Translations under genes and position numbers: made by a program
From: Anabaena sphaerica FACHB-251
Lineage (GTDB): Bacteria; Cyanobacteriota; Cyanobacteriia; Cyanobacteriales; Nostocaceae
NCBI RefSeq assembly: GCF_014696825.1
Contig: NZ_JACJQU010000008.1
Coordinates: 1 to 64,000, forward strand
Reading direction: 5' to 3'
Length of the DNA: 64,000 nucleotides
The notes under the pieces: generated by a model
Told to the model about the DNA's origin: nothing
What the model saw: the letters and a program-made list of their open reading frames with translations, nothing else
Database searches by the model: none
Shown here: positions 45,721 through 57,129 of the stretch, one piece after another
Numbering within the stretch: position 1 is the first letter of the stretch
Layout: every line of letters begins with the position of its first letter

Positions 45721-48700
45721 ATGACTAACGAAACATATATGGAACCCGCCTTTCTGTTACCCGACTTGATTGAAATCCAGCGTTCAAGCTTTCGCTGGTT
45801 TTTAGAAGAAGGGCTAATAGAAGAGTTGAACTCCTTTAGTCCGATTACAGACTACACGGGAAAATTAGAACTGCACTTTTTAGGTCATAACTATAAACTC
45901 AAAGAACCTAAGTATAGCGTCGAAGAATCCAAACGGCGAGATAGCACTTATGCAGTGCAAATGTATGTCCCCACAAGACTGTTAAACAAAGAAACAGGGG
46001 ATATTAAAGAACAAGAAGTATTTATAGGTGATCTGCCTTTGATGACAGATCGGGGTACGTTTATTATTAACGGAGCCGAGCGGGTTATCGTCAACCAAAT
46101 AGTGCGATCGCCAGGAGTTTATTACAAATCAGAAATTGACAAAAACGGTAGACGGACTTATTCTGCCAGCTTAATCCCTAACCGGGGAGCATGGCTAAAA
46201 TTTGAAACAGACCGTAACGATTTAGTGTGGGTACGCATCGACAAAACCCGCAAACTATCAGCACAGGTACTACTCAAAGCACTAGGTTTATCAGACAACG
46301 AAATCTTTGATGCCCTACGTCACCCAGAGTACTTCCAAAAAACCATCGAAAAAGAAGGGCAATTTTCCGAAGAAGAAGCCCTGATGGAGTTGTACCGCAA
46401 ACTGCGTCCCGGTGAACCACCCACAGTTTTAGGAGGACAGCAACTCCTAGACTCCCGCTTCTTCGACCCCAAACGCTACGACTTGGGAAGAGTAGGCAGA
46501 TACAAACTCAACAAAAAACTTCGCCTCTCCGTCCCCGATACCATGCGCGTTCTCACCCCTGGGGACATCCTAGCCGCAGTAGATTATCTGATCAACCTAG
46601 AGTATGACATTGGCAGTATTGACGACATCGACCACCTCGGAAATCGCCGAGTCAGAAGCGTAGGTGAACTACTACAAAACCAAGTCAGAGTAGGTTTGAA
46701 CCGTTTAGAGCGCATCATTCGGGAAAGAATGACCGTATCCGATGCCGAAGTTCTCACCCCAGCTTCCCTAGTTAACCCCAAACCCTTAGTAGCAGCAATC
46801 AAAGAATTCTTTGGTTCCAGCCAACTGAGTCAGTTCATGGATCAAACCAATCCCCTCGCAGAACTGACCCATAAACGCCGACTCAGCGCCTTGGGTCCTG
46901 GCGGTCTAACCAGAGAAAGAGCGGGTTTTGCTGTCCGGGATATTCACCCCAGCCACTACGGACGCATCTGCCCCATTGAAACACCAGAAGGACCAAACGC
47001 CGGATTAATTGGCTCACTAGCCACCCATGCCCGCGTTAACCAATATGGATTCCTAGAAACCCCCTTTAGACCAGTAGAAAACGGGCGAGTCTGCTACGAA
47101 AAAGCAGCAGTATACATGACTGCGGATGAAGAAGACGACCTGCGGGTAGCACCAGGAGACATTCCCGTTGATGAAAACGGACACATCATGGGATTGCAAG
47201 TACCAGTTCGCTATCGTCAAGAATTTTCCACCACCACACCCGAACAAGTAGACTACGTAGCGGTCTCTCCGGTGCAGATAGTGTCAGTAGCAACCAGCAT
47301 GATTCCCTTTTTGGAACATGACGACGCTAACCGTGCCTTGATGGGTTCTAATATGCAACGGCAAGCAGTACCCCTACTCAAACCAGAGCGACCCTTGGTA
47401 GGAACAGGTTTAGAAGCCCAAGGTGCTAGAGACTCTGGGATGGTGATTGTTTCTCGTACTGATGGCGATGTAGTTTATGCAGATGCGGCTGAAATTCGCG
47501 TCAGAGTTAGAGAAAAAGCAATAGGTAGTGGTGAAGATGCAAACAGCAACACTGCTGCCAAACCCCAGGAAATTAGATATGTGCTGTCTAAATATCAACG
47601 TTCCAACCAAGACACCTGCCTGAACCAAAAACCCCTAGTCCGCATTGGCGAAAAAGTGGTAGCCGGACAGGTGTTGGCAGATGGTTCTTCCACCGAGGGG
47701 GGAGAGTTGGCACTGGGACAAAACATTGTTGTGGCTTATATGCCTTGGGAAGGTTACAACTACGAAGACGCGATTTTGATTTCTGAGCGATTGGTGCAGG
47801 ATGATATTTACACCTCAATTCACATTGAAAAATATGAAATTGAGGCTAGACAAACCAAACTGGGACCAGAAGAAATCACTAGAGAAATTCCCAACGTCGG
47901 TGAAGATGCCCTGCGACAGTTAGATGAACAGGGAATCATCCGCATTGGGGCATGGGTAGAAGCTGGAGACATTCTAGTGGGAAAAGTCACGCCGAAGGGT
48001 GAGTCTGACCAACCACCAGAAGAAAAACTGCTGCGGGCAATCTTTGGTGAAAAAGCTCGAGATGTGCGGGATAACTCTCTGCGAGTTCCCAATGGTGAAA
48101 AAGGCCGAGTCGTTGATGTGCGGTTGTTCACCAGAGAACAAGGGGACGAACTGCCACCAGGAGCAAACATGGTGGTGCGGGTGTATGTGGCACAGAAACG
48201 CAAAATCCAAGTCGGCGACAAAATGGCAGGGAGACACGGCAACAAGGGGATTATTTCTCGGATTTTGCCAGCGGAAGATATGCCTTACCTGCCTGATGGT
48301 TCACCGGTGGATATTGTGCTTAACCCCTTGGGTGTTCCTAGCCGGATGAATGTGGGTCAAGTATTTGAATGTTTGTTAGGTTGGGCGGGTCAGAATTTGG
48401 GAGTGAGGTTTAAGATCACTCCCTTTGATGAAATGTATGGGGAAGAATCTTCTCGCCGCATTGTCCATGGCAAACTGCAAGAAGCTAGGGACGAAACCGG
48501 GAAAAACTGGGTCTACAATCCCGATGATCCGGGCAAAATCATGGTTTATGACGGACGCACAGGGGAACCTTTTGACCGTCCCATCACGGTGGGAGTCGCC
48601 TATATGCTCAAACTGGTGCATTTAGTTGATGACAAAATTCACGCCCGTTCCACAGGACCCTATTCTCTAGTGACTCAACAACCTTTGGGAGGAAAAGCCC

Positions 48701-49065
48701 AACAAGGTGGTCAAAGATTTGGAGAAATGGAAGTGTGGGCGCTGGAGGCTTTTGGCGCTGCTTATACCTTGCAGGAGTTGTTAACAGTGAAATCTGACGA
48801 TATGCAAGGGCGGAATGAGGCTCTCAATGCGATCGTTAAAGGTAAGGCTATTCCTCGTCCGGGTACTCCAGAATCTTTCAAGGTATTAATGCGAGAGTTG
48901 CAATCTTTGGGTTTAGATATTGCTGTGCATAAGGTAGAAACCCAAGCCGATGGCAGTTCGTTGGATGTGGAAGTTGACCTGATGGCGGATCAATCAGCCC
49001 GCCGCACTCCACCTCGTCCCACCTATGAGTCACTTTCTCGTGAGTCGTTGGAAGAAGAAGAATAG
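45721..49065 (+). CDS. rpoB: RNA polymerase beta subunit
   Basis: Catalytic-core subunit, 1114 residues, normal for cyanobacteria. Conserved blocks are [24 protein letters not shown], the rifampicin region ([30 protein letters not shown]), [40 protein letters not shown] and [13 protein letters not shown]. The C-terminal clamp [21 protein letters not shown] is also present. The ATG at 45721 follows AGGTAGAGGC. First gene of rpoB-rpoC1-rpoC2. Confidence 0.99.
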   Translation: MTNETYMEPAFLLPDLIEIQRSSFRWFLEEGLIEELNSFSPITDYTGKLELHFLGHNYKLKEPKYSVEESKRRDSTYAVQMYVPTRLLNKETGDIKEQEVFIGDLPLMTDRGTFIINGAERVIVNQIVRSPGVYYKSEIDKNGRRTYSASLIPNRGAWLKFETDRNDLVWVRIDKTRKLSAQVLLKALGLSDNEIFDALRHPEYFQKTIEKEGQFSEEEALMELYRKLRPGEPPTVLGGQQLLDSRFFDPKRYDLGRVGRYKLNKKLRLSVPDTMRVLTPGDILAAVDYLINLEYDIGSIDDIDHLGNRRVRSVGELLQNQVRVGLNRLERIIRERMTVSDAEVLTPASLVNPKPLVAAIKEFFGSSQLSQFMDQTNPLAELTHKRRLSALGPGGLTRERAGFAVRDIHPSHYGRICPIETPEGPNAGLIGSLATHARVNQYGFLETPFRPVENGRVCYEKAAVYMTADEEDDLRVAPGDIPVDENGHIMGLQVPVRYRQEFSTTTPEQVDYVAVSPVQIVSVATSMIPFLEHDDANRALMGSNMQRQAVPLLKPERPLVGTGLEAQGARDSGMVIVSRTDGDVVYADAAEIRVRVREKAIGSGEDANSNTAAKPQEIRYVLSKYQRSNQDTCLNQKPLVRIGEKVVAGQVLADGSSTEGGELALGQNIVVAYMPWEGYNYEDAILISERLVQDDIYTSIHIEKYEIEARQTKLGPEEITREIPNVGEDALRQLDEQGIIRIGAWVEAGDILVGKVTPKGESDQPPEEKLLRAIFGEKARDVRDNSLRVPNGEKGRVVDVRLFTREQGDELPPGANMVVRVYVAQKRKIQVGDKMAGRHGNKGIISRILPAEDMPYLPDGSPVDIVLNPLGVPSRMNVGQVFECLLGWAGQNLGVRFKITPFDEMYGEESSRRIVHGKLQEARDETGKNWVYNPDDPGKIMVYDGRTGEPFDRPITVGVAYMLKLVHLVDDKIHARSTGPYSLVTQQPLGGKAQQGGQRFGEMEVWALEAFGAAYTLQELLTVKSDDMQGRNEALNAIVKGKAIPRPGTPESFKVLMRELQSLGLDIAVHKVETQADGSSLDVEVDLMADQSARRTPPRPTYESLSRESLEEEE

Positions 49066-49264
49066 GTGATTGGGGACTGGGGACTGGGGGACTGGGGACT
49101 GGGGAATGGGGACTGGGGACTGGGGACTGGGGACTGGGGACTGGGGACTGGGGACAGAAGGCAAAAGGCAAAAGGTAATAGATTATTCTCCTCTGCTCCC
49201 CTGCTCCCCTGCTCCTCTGCTCCCCTGCTCCCCTGCTCCCCTGCTCCCCTGCTCCCCTGCTCCC
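49066..49264. repeat. rpoB-rpoC1 spacer made of GGGGACT and CCCCTGCT arrays
   Basis: About ten GGGGACT units (49074-49153) are followed by GGCAAAA units (49159-49175) and about eleven CTCCCCTG units (49190-49268). The two main arrays are G-rich and C-rich on the same strand and could pair partly. Open frames through this block on both strands are by-products of the repeats. Confidence 0.95.
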
Positions 49265-49326
49265 CTGCTTCTTCTTCACTGTCAACTGTCACCTTATAAC
49301 TGATAACTTATAACTGATAACTGTTT

Positions 49327-51204
49327 ATGCGCTCTGTTCAATCTAATCAATTTGACTACGTAAAAATCGGCATAGCTTCACCAGAACGCATCCGGGCTTG
49401 GGGTGAAAGAACTTTACCTAATGGTCAGGTGGTGGGAGAGGTGACAAAACCAGAAACCATCAACTACCGGACTCTAAAGCCGGAGATGGATGGTTTGTTT
49501 TGTGAGCGGATATTTGGACCGGCGAAGGACTGGGAATGCCACTGCGGTAAATATAAGAGGGTGCGTCACAGAGGCATTGTCTGTGAACGGTGTGGAGTTG
49601 AGGTAACAGAGTCACGAGTGCGGCGGCACAGAATGGGCTTTATTAAGCTGGCAGCACCGGTGGCTCATGTGTGGTATCTCAAGGGCATCCCCAGCTATAT
49701 CGCCATTTTGTTAGATATGCCTTTGCGGGATGTGGAACAAATTGTTTATTTCAACTCCTACTGTGTGCTGGCTCCGGGTAATGCGGATACTCTCACCTAC
49801 AAACAACTGTTGAGTGAAGACCAGTGGTTAGAAATTGAGGATGCTATCTACAGTGAAGATTCGCTGCTGGTGGGAGTTGAGGTGGGCATTGGGGCTGAGG
49901 CGCTGCTGCGACTGTTGGCAGATATTAACTTAGAGCAAGAAGCAGAAAACCTGCGGGAAGAAATTAACAACGCCAAGGGACAAAAACGGGCGAAGTTGAT
50001 TAAGCGGCTGCGGGTGATTGATAACTTTATTGCCACTGGTTCTAAACCAGAGTGGATGGTGATGTCAGCAATTCCCGTCATTCCTCCAGATTTGCGCCCA
50101 ATGGTGCAGTTGGATGGGGGGAGATTTGCGACCAGTGATTTAAATGATTTGTACCGGCGGGTAATTAACCGTAACAACCGGTTAGCCAGACTGCAAGAAA
50201 TTTTGGCTCCTGAGATCATTGTCCGTAACGAAAAACGGATGCTGCAAGAAGCAGTGGATGCTTTAATTGACAACGGTCGGCGGGGTCGGACTGTGGTGGG
50301 GGCAAACAACCGCCCGCTGAAGTCGCTTTCAGACATTATTGAAGGTAAACAAGGAAGATTTCGCCAAAACCTGTTGGGTAAACGGGTGGACTATTCGGGA
50401 CGGTCGGTGATTGTGGTGGGTCCCAAGCTGCAAATTCACCAGTGCGGACTGCCGAGAGAAATGGCGATTGAGTTGTTTCAGCCGTTTGTGATCAATCGGT
50501 TGATTCGTTCGGGGATGGTGAACAATATCAAGGCGGCGAAAAAGCTGATTTCTCGCAATGACCCCAGTGTGTGGGATGTGTTGGAAGAGGTGATTGAAGG
50601 GCATCCGGTGATGTTAAACCGAGCGCCCACACTGCACAGGCTAGGGATTCAGGCTTTTGAACCAATTTTGGTAGAGGGTAGAGCAATTCAACTTCACCCT
50701 CTGGTATGTCCTGCTTTTAACGCCGACTTTGATGGCGACCAAATGGCGGTTCACGTACCTCTATCATTGGAAAGTCAGGCAGAAGCGCGATTGTTGATGT
50801 TAGCTTCCAACAACATTCTTTCACCTGCAACGGGTAAACCTATTGTCACTCCCAGCCAAGATATGGTGTTAGGAGCTTATTACCTAACAGCAGAAAATCC
50901 CGGTGCTACTAAGGGGGCGAATGGTTACTTCTCTTCTCTGGATGACGTAATTATGGCATATCAACAAGAACAGGTTGATCTTCATGCCTATGTTTATGTG
51001 CGATTTGATGGAGAAATGGAAACTGGACAACCAGATCATGAACCCCTAGAAGTGATAGAAAACGAGGATGGTACTCGGACTTTGCTGTATAAATTCCGCC
51101 GTGTCCGCCAAGATGCCCAAGGAAATTTAATTTCTCAGTATATCTACACCACCCCTGGTCGGGTGATTTATAACAAAGCGATTCAAGAAGCGTTAGCAAG
51201 CTAA
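49327..51204 (+). CDS. rpoC1: RNA polymerase gamma (beta' N-terminal) subunit
   Basis: Cyanobacteria split beta' into RpoC1 and RpoC2. This 625-residue part carries the zinc ribbon ([23 protein letters not shown]), the clamp and rudder, and the catalytic motif [10 protein letters not shown] with its three Mg-binding Asp. N-terminal [25 protein letters not shown] is typical. The spacer to rpoB consists of repeats. RpoC2 begins 107 bases downstream. Confidence 0.99.
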   Translation: MRSVQSNQFDYVKIGIASPERIRAWGERTLPNGQVVGEVTKPETINYRTLKPEMDGLFCERIFGPAKDWECHCGKYKRVRHRGIVCERCGVEVTESRVRRHRMGFIKLAAPVAHVWYLKGIPSYIAILLDMPLRDVEQIVYFNSYCVLAPGNADTLTYKQLLSEDQWLEIEDAIYSEDSLLVGVEVGIGAEALLRLLADINLEQEAENLREEINNAKGQKRAKLIKRLRVIDNFIATGSKPEWMVMSAIPVIPPDLRPMVQLDGGRFATSDLNDLYRRVINRNNRLARLQEILAPEIIVRNEKRMLQEAVDALIDNGRRGRTVVGANNRPLKSLSDIIEGKQGRFRQNLLGKRVDYSGRSVIVVGPKLQIHQCGLPREMAIELFQPFVINRLIRSGMVNNIKAAKKLISRNDPSVWDVLEEVIEGHPVMLNRAPTLHRLGIQAFEPILVEGRAIQLHPLVCPAFNADFDGDQMAVHVPLSLESQAEARLLMLASNNILSPATGKPIVTPSQDMVLGAYYLTAENPGATKGANGYFSSLDDVIMAYQQEQVDLHAYVYVRFDGEMETGQPDHEPLEVIENEDGTRTLLYKFRRVRQDAQGNLISQYIYTTPGRVIYNKAIQEALAS

Positions 51205-51212
51205 CCCTTCGG

Positions 51213-51311
51213 GAAGTCAAAAGTCAAAAGTCAAAAGTCAAAATTCAAGAACTTAATGACTAATGACTAATGACTAACAACTAATGACTAATGACTAAGG
51301 ACTAATGACTA
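51213..51311. repeat. rpoC1-rpoC2 spacer repeats (AAGTCAA and TAATGAC)
   Basis: Three to four AAGTCAA units (51216-51242) and about seven degenerate TAATGAC/TAACTAA units (51255-51311) fill the spacer. The last unit abuts the rpoC2 ATG. Confidence 0.9.
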
Positions 51312-54300
51312 ATGACTGAAAAAATGATTTTTCGTAACCTTGTCGTTAACAAGGGTCAGCTGAGAAACTTGATATCCTGGGCATTTACCCATTATGGGAC
51401 AGCGCGGACAGCGGTGATGGCGGATAAGCTCAAAGACCTGGGCTTCCGCTATGCCACCAAAGCCGGGGTATCGATTAGTGTAGATGACTTGATGGTTCCT
51501 CCCTCCAAGCGATCGCTCCTAGAAGCAGCAGAAGAAGAAATTCTCAGCACTGAAGCCCGGTTTAAGCGGGGGGAAATTACGGAAGTTGAACGATTCCAGA
51601 AGGTAATTGACACTTGGAACGGAACATCAGAAAGCCTCAAGGATGAAGTTGTTACCTATTTCAAAAAAACCAATCCTCTCAACTCAGTGTATATGATGGC
51701 TTTTTCTGGAGCCAGAGGTAACATTTCTCAGGTGCGGCAGTTGGTGGGGATGCGGGGACTGATGGCAGATCCTCAAGGGGAAATTATTGACTTACCCATT
51801 AAAACCAACTTCCGGGAAGGACTAACAGTTACAGAATATATTATTTCTAGTTACGGAGCCAGGAAGGGCTTAGTTGATACGGCGCTGCGGACTGCCGACT
51901 CTGGTTATCTGACACGGCGGTTGGTGGATGTATCCCAAGACGTAATTATCCGTGAATTTGACTGCGGCACTACTAGAGGTATTCCCATTCGGGATATGAC
52001 TGAAGGTGCTAAGGTTCTGATTCCCATCGGCACGAGATTGATGGGGCGGGTGGTGGCTCAAGACGTAGTTCACCCGACTACGGGCGAAATCATTGCGACC
52101 CGCAACACACCCATATCTGATGACTTGGCCGCAGTGATTCAAAAAGCCGGAGTCAAAGAAGTGGTAGCGCGATCGCCTCTGACCTGTGAAGCGGCTCGTT
52201 CTGTGTGTCAGCACTGTTATGGTTGGAGTTTGGCACACGCCAAAATGGTGGACTTGGGCGAAGCGGTGGGAATCATTGCGGCGCAGAGCATTGGGGAACC
52301 GGGAACTCAGTTGACCATGCGGACTTTCCACACTGGGGGAGTTTTCACCGGGGAAGTTGCCCAACAGGTAAGGGCAAAAATTGACGGGACGGTGAAATTT
52401 TCGCGCAAGCTCAAAACCAGACCTCATCGGACTCGTCATGGAGAAGATGCCCTCTATGCTGAAAACAACGGCACGATGGTGTTAGAAGCCAAGGGGGGAG
52501 CAGAAAACCAAGAAATTTCCATTACCCAAGGTTCAACACTATACATTGTGCCGGGACAACAGGTAAAAGTTGCCCAACTGTTAGCAGAAGTGGCGCTAGG
52601 AGGCAGAACCACAAGGGCAAATACCGAAAAAGCGGTGAAAGACGTGGCTTCTGACCTAGCGGGAGAAGTGCAGTTTGCCGATGTGGTGGCAGAACAAAAA
52701 ACCGACCGTCAAGGCAACACCACCACCACAGCATCGAGAGGTGGTTTGATTTGGATTTTGTCTGGGGAAGTTTATAACTTGCCACCGGGTGCAGAACTGG
52801 TGGTGAAAAATGGTGATGCGATCGCCACCAACGGAGTTTTGGCGGAAACCAAAGTCACCAGTGTGCATGGTGGAGTGGTGCGGCTGCCAGAAGCGATTCC
52901 AGGCAAGGCCACCAGAGAAATTGAAATCATCACTGCTTCGGTGGTGCTGGATCAAGCTACTGTCACAGTTCACAGTTCTCAAGGTAAGAATAATTATTTA
53001 GTTCATACAGGACTGGGGACTGGGGACTGGGGACTAGGGACTGGGGAAGAGGGACAGGATAAGAGTTTTTCCCAATCCCCAATCACCGATCCCCAATCCC
53101 CATTCCCCAAATCCCAAACCTTCAACCTCCGGGCGACTCCGGGAACGAAGGTACAGAATGGACAAGTAGTAGCAGAATTAATTGATGACCGTTATCGCAC
53201 TACTACGGGCGGGTTCTTGAAGTTTGCTGGCATTGAGGTGCAGAAGAAAGGCAAGGCCAAGTTAGGCTATGAAGTAGTCACTGGTGGTACGCTGCTGTGG
53301 ATTCCCGAAGAAACCCACGAAGTTAACAAGGATATTTCTTTGTTGTTGGTGGAAGATGGGCAGTTTGTGGAAGCGGGAACAGAAGTTGTCAAAGACATTT
53401 TCTGTCAAACCAGTGGCGTGATTGAAGTTACCCAGAAAAACGACATCCTGCGGGAAATAGTGATTAAGCCCGGTGAACTGTTGATGGTGGATGATCCGGA
53501 GGCAGTTTTAGGGCGGGATAACACCTTTGTGCAACCAGGGGAGGAATTTCAAGGAACTGTGGCCACAGAACTGCGTTATATCCAGTATGTGGAATCGCCA
53601 GAGGGACCAGCTTTGTTAAGCCGTCCGGTGGTTGAGTTTGATGTTCCCAGTAATCCTGACTTGCCTTCCACCACTTCTGTGAGTCAACAAACTGGCAGGT
53701 CAATTCAAATGCGGGCTGTGCAGCGGTTGCCCTACAAAGATTCTGAGCGGGTGAAGTCTGTGGAAGGGGTGGAACTGCTGCGGACTCAACTAGTGTTGGA
53801 AATTGAGCAAGAAGCAGATCAGGATCATACAGCTTCGCCTTTGGCTGCTGATATTGAATTAGTCCCCGACAGTGAAAATGCTGAGATTCAAAGATTGCAG
53901 TTGGTGATTTTGGAGTCTTTGGTGATTCGGCGAGATATTGCGGCTGATGCCACCCAAGGCAGCACCCACACTACCCTAGAAGTGGAAGATGGCATGACCA
54001 TTGCTCCTGGGGCGGTGGTAGCCCGGACACAGATTTTGTGTAAGGAAGGGGGTATAGTCCGGGGTGTGCGTCGAGATGCGGAAGCTGTGCGCCGCTGTTT
54101 GGTGTTGCGAGAAAGCGACATGATGACTGTGACTACGACGACAACACCAAAGGTTAAAAAAGGTGATTTGTTGGTAGAAGGAACAGAGATTGCTCCTGGT
54201 GTTTTAGCGCCGGAATCAGGTCAAGTGGTTTCAGTTAGAGGAGAGGGTGTAGGGAGTCGGGGGTCAGGTGCAGGCCAAGAAGAATCTGCTCTTTCTACCA

Positions 54301-55490
54301 CACCCTATGCCGTCACTGTTCGCGTTGGTCGTCCTTATCGAGTCAGTCCTGGTGCGGTGCTGCAAATTGAGGATGGAGGACTGGTACAACGGGGTGACAA
54401 CTTGGTGTTGTTGGTGTTTGAGAGAGCCAAGACTGGAGACATTATTCAAGGTTTGCCCCGGATTGAAGAATTGCTAGAAGCCCGTAAACCCAAGGAAGCC
54501 TGCATTTTGTGCCGTCGTCCTGGAGAGGTGAAGGTGGTCTATGGTGATGGGGATGAAGCAATGCTGATGGCGCGGGAAGCCTACGCTATCAAAGTATTGG
54601 AATCTGGTGGTGTTGTCACCGATTATCCCCTTGGGCCTGGACAAAACCTGATTGTTCCTGATGGCGCTCATGTTTTGGCTGGTCAACCTTTGACTGATGG
54701 ACCCTCTAACCCCCATGAGATTTTAGAAATTTTCTTTAGTCTCGGTTCTGATGACGGGGTGTATGCCTGTGCTAGTTATGCTCTGCAAAAGGTACAAAGC
54801 TTTTTGGTGAACGAGGTGCAGATGGTGTACCAGTCTCAAGGCATTGAGATTTCTGACAAGCACATTGAAGTTATTGTCAGGCAGATGACTAACAAAGTCC
54901 GCATTGATGATGGTGGGGATACGACCATGTTGCCGGGTGAGTTGGTGGAACTGCGCCAAGTGGAACAGGTGAATGAGGCTATGTCTATTACTGGTGGTGC
55001 TAAGGCTCAATACACTCCTGTGTTGTTGGGGATTACTAAGGCATCTCTCAATACTGACAGCTTTATCTCGGCGGCTTCTTTCCAAGAAACTACTAGGGTG
55101 TTGACTGAAGCTGCCATTGAGGGTAAGTCTGATTGGTTGCGTGGTCTGAAGGAAAACGTGATCATTGGGCGGTTGATTCCAGCTGGTACTGGTTACAACA
55201 CCTATGATGAACCCAGCGCCATTGAGGATTTTGGTACTGATTTGGGCAGCGGGGTTTTAGATGAGGTGGATGATCCACTGGATATGGTTTTAGATGACCG
55301 CACTGCCAAACTTTATAGCTTAGATACTCCTAGTTTAGGTGATGGTAGTTATGGTGGTAGACGGGATGATAGGGCGATTTTAGATGATGATGATGATTTG
55401 ATTGCTGATGAAGTGATTTCGGGTGTTGAAGAAGAGGAGGAAGATGACTACGAAGAAGACGAGGAAGATAATGATTTTGATGAGGAATAA
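51312..55490 (+). CDS. rpoC2: RNA polymerase beta' C-terminal subunit
   Basis: 1392 residues. The trigger-loop/bridge-helix region lies in the first 360 residues ([50 protein letters not shown]). The long cyanobacterial SI3 insertion (about 350-1000) is built of sandwich-barrel repeats. The conserved end is [19 protein letters not shown] to [11 protein letters not shown], with an acidic tail. Two oddities lie inside SI3. About residues 566-602 are encoded by GGGGACT/CCCCAAT short repeats (53011-53115). A smaller Gly/Ser-rich stretch at about 977-990 (54238-54280) is rich in GGGAGTC-like units. Both keep the frame. The SI3 tolerates length change, so function is probably kept. Confidence 0.98.
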   Translation: MTEKMIFRNLVVNKGQLRNLISWAFTHYGTARTAVMADKLKDLGFRYATKAGVSISVDDLMVPPSKRSLLEAAEEEILSTEARFKRGEITEVERFQKVIDTWNGTSESLKDEVVTYFKKTNPLNSVYMMAFSGARGNISQVRQLVGMRGLMADPQGEIIDLPIKTNFREGLTVTEYIISSYGARKGLVDTALRTADSGYLTRRLVDVSQDVIIREFDCGTTRGIPIRDMTEGAKVLIPIGTRLMGRVVAQDVVHPTTGEIIATRNTPISDDLAAVIQKAGVKEVVARSPLTCEAARSVCQHCYGWSLAHAKMVDLGEAVGIIAAQSIGEPGTQLTMRTFHTGGVFTGEVAQQVRAKIDGTVKFSRKLKTRPHRTRHGEDALYAENNGTMVLEAKGGAENQEISITQGSTLYIVPGQQVKVAQLLAEVALGGRTTRANTEKAVKDVASDLAGEVQFADVVAEQKTDRQGNTTTTASRGGLIWILSGEVYNLPPGAELVVKNGDAIATNGVLAETKVTSVHGGVVRLPEAIPGKATREIEIITASVVLDQATVTVHSSQGKNNYLVHTGLGTGDWGLGTGEEGQDKSFSQSPITDPQSPFPKSQTFNLRATPGTKVQNGQVVAELIDDRYRTTTGGFLKFAGIEVQKKGKAKLGYEVVTGGTLLWIPEETHEVNKDISLLLVEDGQFVEAGTEVVKDIFCQTSGVIEVTQKNDILREIVIKPGELLMVDDPEAVLGRDNTFVQPGEEFQGTVATELRYIQYVESPEGPALLSRPVVEFDVPSNPDLPSTTSVSQQTGRSIQMRAVQRLPYKDSERVKSVEGVELLRTQLVLEIEQEADQDHTASPLAADIELVPDSENAEIQRLQLVILESLVIRRDIAADATQGSTHTTLEVEDGMTIAPGAVVARTQILCKEGGIVRGVRRDAEAVRRCLVLRESDMMTVTTTTTPKVKKGDLLVEGTEIAPGVLAPESGQVVSVRGEGVGSRGSGAGQEESALSTTPYAVTVRVGRPYRVSPGAVLQIEDGGLVQRGDNLVLLVFERAKTGDIIQGLPRIEELLEARKPKEACILCRRPGEVKVVYGDGDEAMLMAREAYAIKVLESGGVVTDYPLGPGQNLIVPDGAHVLAGQPLTDGPSNPHEILEIFFSLGSDDGVYACASYALQKVQSFLVNEVQMVYQSQGIEISDKHIEVIVRQMTNKVRIDDGGDTTMLPGELVELRQVEQVNEAMSITGGAKAQYTPVLLGITKASLNTDSFISAASFQETTRVLTEAAIEGKSDWLRGLKENVIIGRLIPAGTGYNTYDEPSAIEDFGTDLGSGVLDEVDDPLDMVLDDRTAKLYSLDTPSLGDGSYGGRRDDRAILDDDDDLIADEVISGVEEEEEDDYEEDEEDNDFDEE
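53011..53115. repeat. Short tandem repeats inside the rpoC2 coding sequence
   Basis: Four to five GGGGACT units (53012-53046) and, 25 bases on, CCCCAATC-type units (53071-53115). They are translated in frame as a Gly/Thr/Trp-rich then Ser/Pro-rich segment. They are the same families as in the rpoB-rpoC1 spacer. Confidence 0.9.
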
Positions 55491-55509
55491 GGCCGAAAGG
55501 TAATTTTTG

Positions 55510-55547
55510 AAAAAGGCAAAAGAAAAATAAACTTTTGCCTTTTTCTT
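55510..55547 (+). terminator. Intrinsic terminator of the rpo operon
   Basis: AAAAAGGCAAAAG (55510-55522) pairs perfectly with CTTTTGCCTTTTT (55532-55544). It starts 20 bases after the rpoC2 stop. Confidence 0.85.
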
Positions 55548-55610
55548 GTACAAAAAAGGGAACAGGGAACAGGGAACAGGGAACAGATAAGAAACAAAAG
55601 TTGCTGAGTT

Positions 55611-55738
55611 TAGGGACTTCCAAGAAATAAATTATCCAGATTAACGAACCGCAGAGGCGCAGAGGACACAGAGGAATAAGGGTTTGAAAGGTTTTTTACG
55701 TTAGGTGGTTGAGTGTTTTTTTATTTGGAAGTCCCTTA
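55611..55738. mobile_element. MITE-like element with GGGACTTCCAA terminal inverted repeats
   Basis: Left end TTTAGGGACTTCCAAGAAATAA and right end (reverse complement) TTTAAGGGACTTCCAAATAAA enclose about 128 bases without a transposase gene. The interior contains an ACGCAGAGG-type repeat. TA-rich flanks would suit a Tc1/mariner-like (IS630) source. The classification is inferred. Confidence 0.6.
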
Positions 55739-55809
55739 AAGCTCAGTAAAAAAAAAAGATGTTTTTCGAGATGACGAGCAACGAAGAAAAACAGTGTCAT
55801 TATTTCAAT

Positions 55810-55834
55810 CTCATGTTTTTAAACATGAGTTTTT
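55810..55834 (+). terminator. Hairpin CTCATGTTT/AAACATGAG with T-run
   Basis: A perfect 9-bp stem (55810-55818, 55821-55829) with a two-base loop, followed by TTTTT. No plus-strand gene lies directly before it. It could be a backup terminator or a small-RNA end. Confidence 0.5.
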
Positions 55835-55895
55835 CTGTTAAGAGTTGCCCGTTCCCTGTTCCCTCTGAATTTTGATCCAAGCAAAATTGCCTAAA

Positions 55896-56273
55896 TCAAA
55901 AATTAGTAACCGTCACACTTAAACCAGAATCAAGCCGGGGAACCTTTAAATACTCGATTGGTTCATAATTTTGACGATTTGGGTTATTTGTTGCAGAACA
56001 TGGTTGAAAAAAGCTCTCTGGATTGTTGAGATACTCTAGTGGCTTAATTTTCTTGCATTCGGGATCAGTTACTCTCAAACCTGGATCATTGTTATTAACA
56101 GTATCGCTGACAAGATTCCACTTTCTGCTAAGTGTGGCTGCTTCTGTTACTAAATTTGCGGCTTGATTGGGTTTAACTGTGACAGCAGAATTTGGTTTGG
56201 GGTTAGCATCAGCACTGGGACTGATAGCGATGCCAGCAATCACAACAACTAAGGTTAAAAGAGAAGATTTCAT
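55896..56273 (-). CDS. Small exported protein of unknown function
   Basis: 125 residues. Signal peptide MKSSLLTLVVVIAGIAISPSADA (cleavage near 23). The mature part has two similar segments: CKKIKPLEYLNNPESFFQPC and RQNYEPIEYLKVPRL share the pattern PxEYLxxP. Two Cys (about residues 73 and 92) could form a disulfide. No enzyme motif. Probably periplasmic. Isolated gene. Confidence 0.65.
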   Translation of the reverse strand: MKSSLLTLVVVIAGIAISPSADANPKPNSAVTVKPNQAANLVTEAATLSRKWNLVSDTVNNNDPGLRVTDPECKKIKPLEYLNNPESFFQPCSATNNPNRQNYEPIEYLKVPRLDSGLSVTVTNF

Positions 56274-56578
56274 ATTAAGTTGGCTAGGATTTAAGACTAT
56301 GGAAAAAATTAGAATCTGTTAAGCATAAATACTGTTTACATAAAACAAGTTTAAACCACATTTAGACTTGATTCTGGAACTAATAAAACTTTTCTCTATT
56401 TTTCTTATTAAAAGTCTGTGAAAATTCAATATTTTTAATATTCTTGCTGTCTTTCTATGGCTGACATAAGTTGTAAAATCCAATAGGCTATTTTAGAGTG
56501 ACAAGTTTGCACAAAAGCCCTCTGTCAGCTATACTTCATTCTGTGTATTTGAATTCGTAAATCATAAATTTCATCAAG
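56274..56578. other. Divergent intergenic region
   Basis: 305 AT-rich bases between the secreted-protein and GIY-YIG genes. No repeat array or gene was seen. Confidence 0.45.
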
Positions 56579-57124
56579 ATGAATTCTGAAAATAATATTC
56601 CTGCTTTAGACAATGTAGAATATGTTGCTTACATTAATGAAAATGGTGAATTACCAGAACAATTTCAGGGTAAAATAGGAGTTTACGCGATTTTTAACCA
56701 AGAAAAAATTCTGCAATTTGTTGGTTATTCCCGTGATGTTTATCTCAGTTGCAAGCAGCATTTAGTCCGTCAACCAGAAGAATGTTATTGGTTGAAGGTA
56801 GAAACAATTGAACGCCCTAACCGCACAATTTTAGAAAATATTGAAAATGCCTGGATTTCTGAAAATGGTAGCCTTCCTTTAGGTAATGGGGAAAATAAAG
56901 AAAAATGGACTAACCCTATTAATAGTCTGCTACTAATGACAACTGAAGAACAAGCTAATTATCAAAATCCACTAATTGATGATTTGGTAAAAATGAAACT
57001 CATTAAAAATGTGGCGCGACGAGTTGAAGCTGAAATTTTAGCGGTGTTAGAAGCACGGGGGTTAAAAACCCAAATTCGCTTTAATCCTAAATTAAAAGAA
57101 GAAGGTTTACTAGATTTAAAATGA
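56579..57124 (+). CDS. GIY-YIG nuclease family protein
   Basis: 181 residues. The GIY-YIG core lies at about 30-60 as GVYAIFNQEKILQFVGYSRDVYLS. GVY stands for GIY and FVG for YIG, followed by the expected Arg. A downstream Glu (LENIENAWI) could be the metal ligand. The motif is somewhat degenerate, so nuclease activity is uncertain. Plant and cyanobacterial stand-alone members have unknown roles. It converges with a Uma2 gene (5-base gap). Confidence 0.8.
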   Translation: MNSENNIPALDNVEYVAYINENGELPEQFQGKIGVYAIFNQEKILQFVGYSRDVYLSCKQHLVRQPEECYWLKVETIERPNRTILENIENAWISENGSLPLGNGENKEKWTNPINSLLLMTTEEQANYQNPLIDDLVKMKLIKNVARRVEAEILAVLEARGLKTQIRFNPKLKEEGLLDLK

Positions 57125-57129
57125 TGTTT

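Noticed and set aside
49066-49303. Overlapping open frames on both strands across the rpoB-rpoC1 spacer
   Set aside because: They are produced by heptamer repeats with no stop in several frames. The products are pure repeats (for example GDWGLGT), there are no ribosome sites, and no such protein family is known to me.
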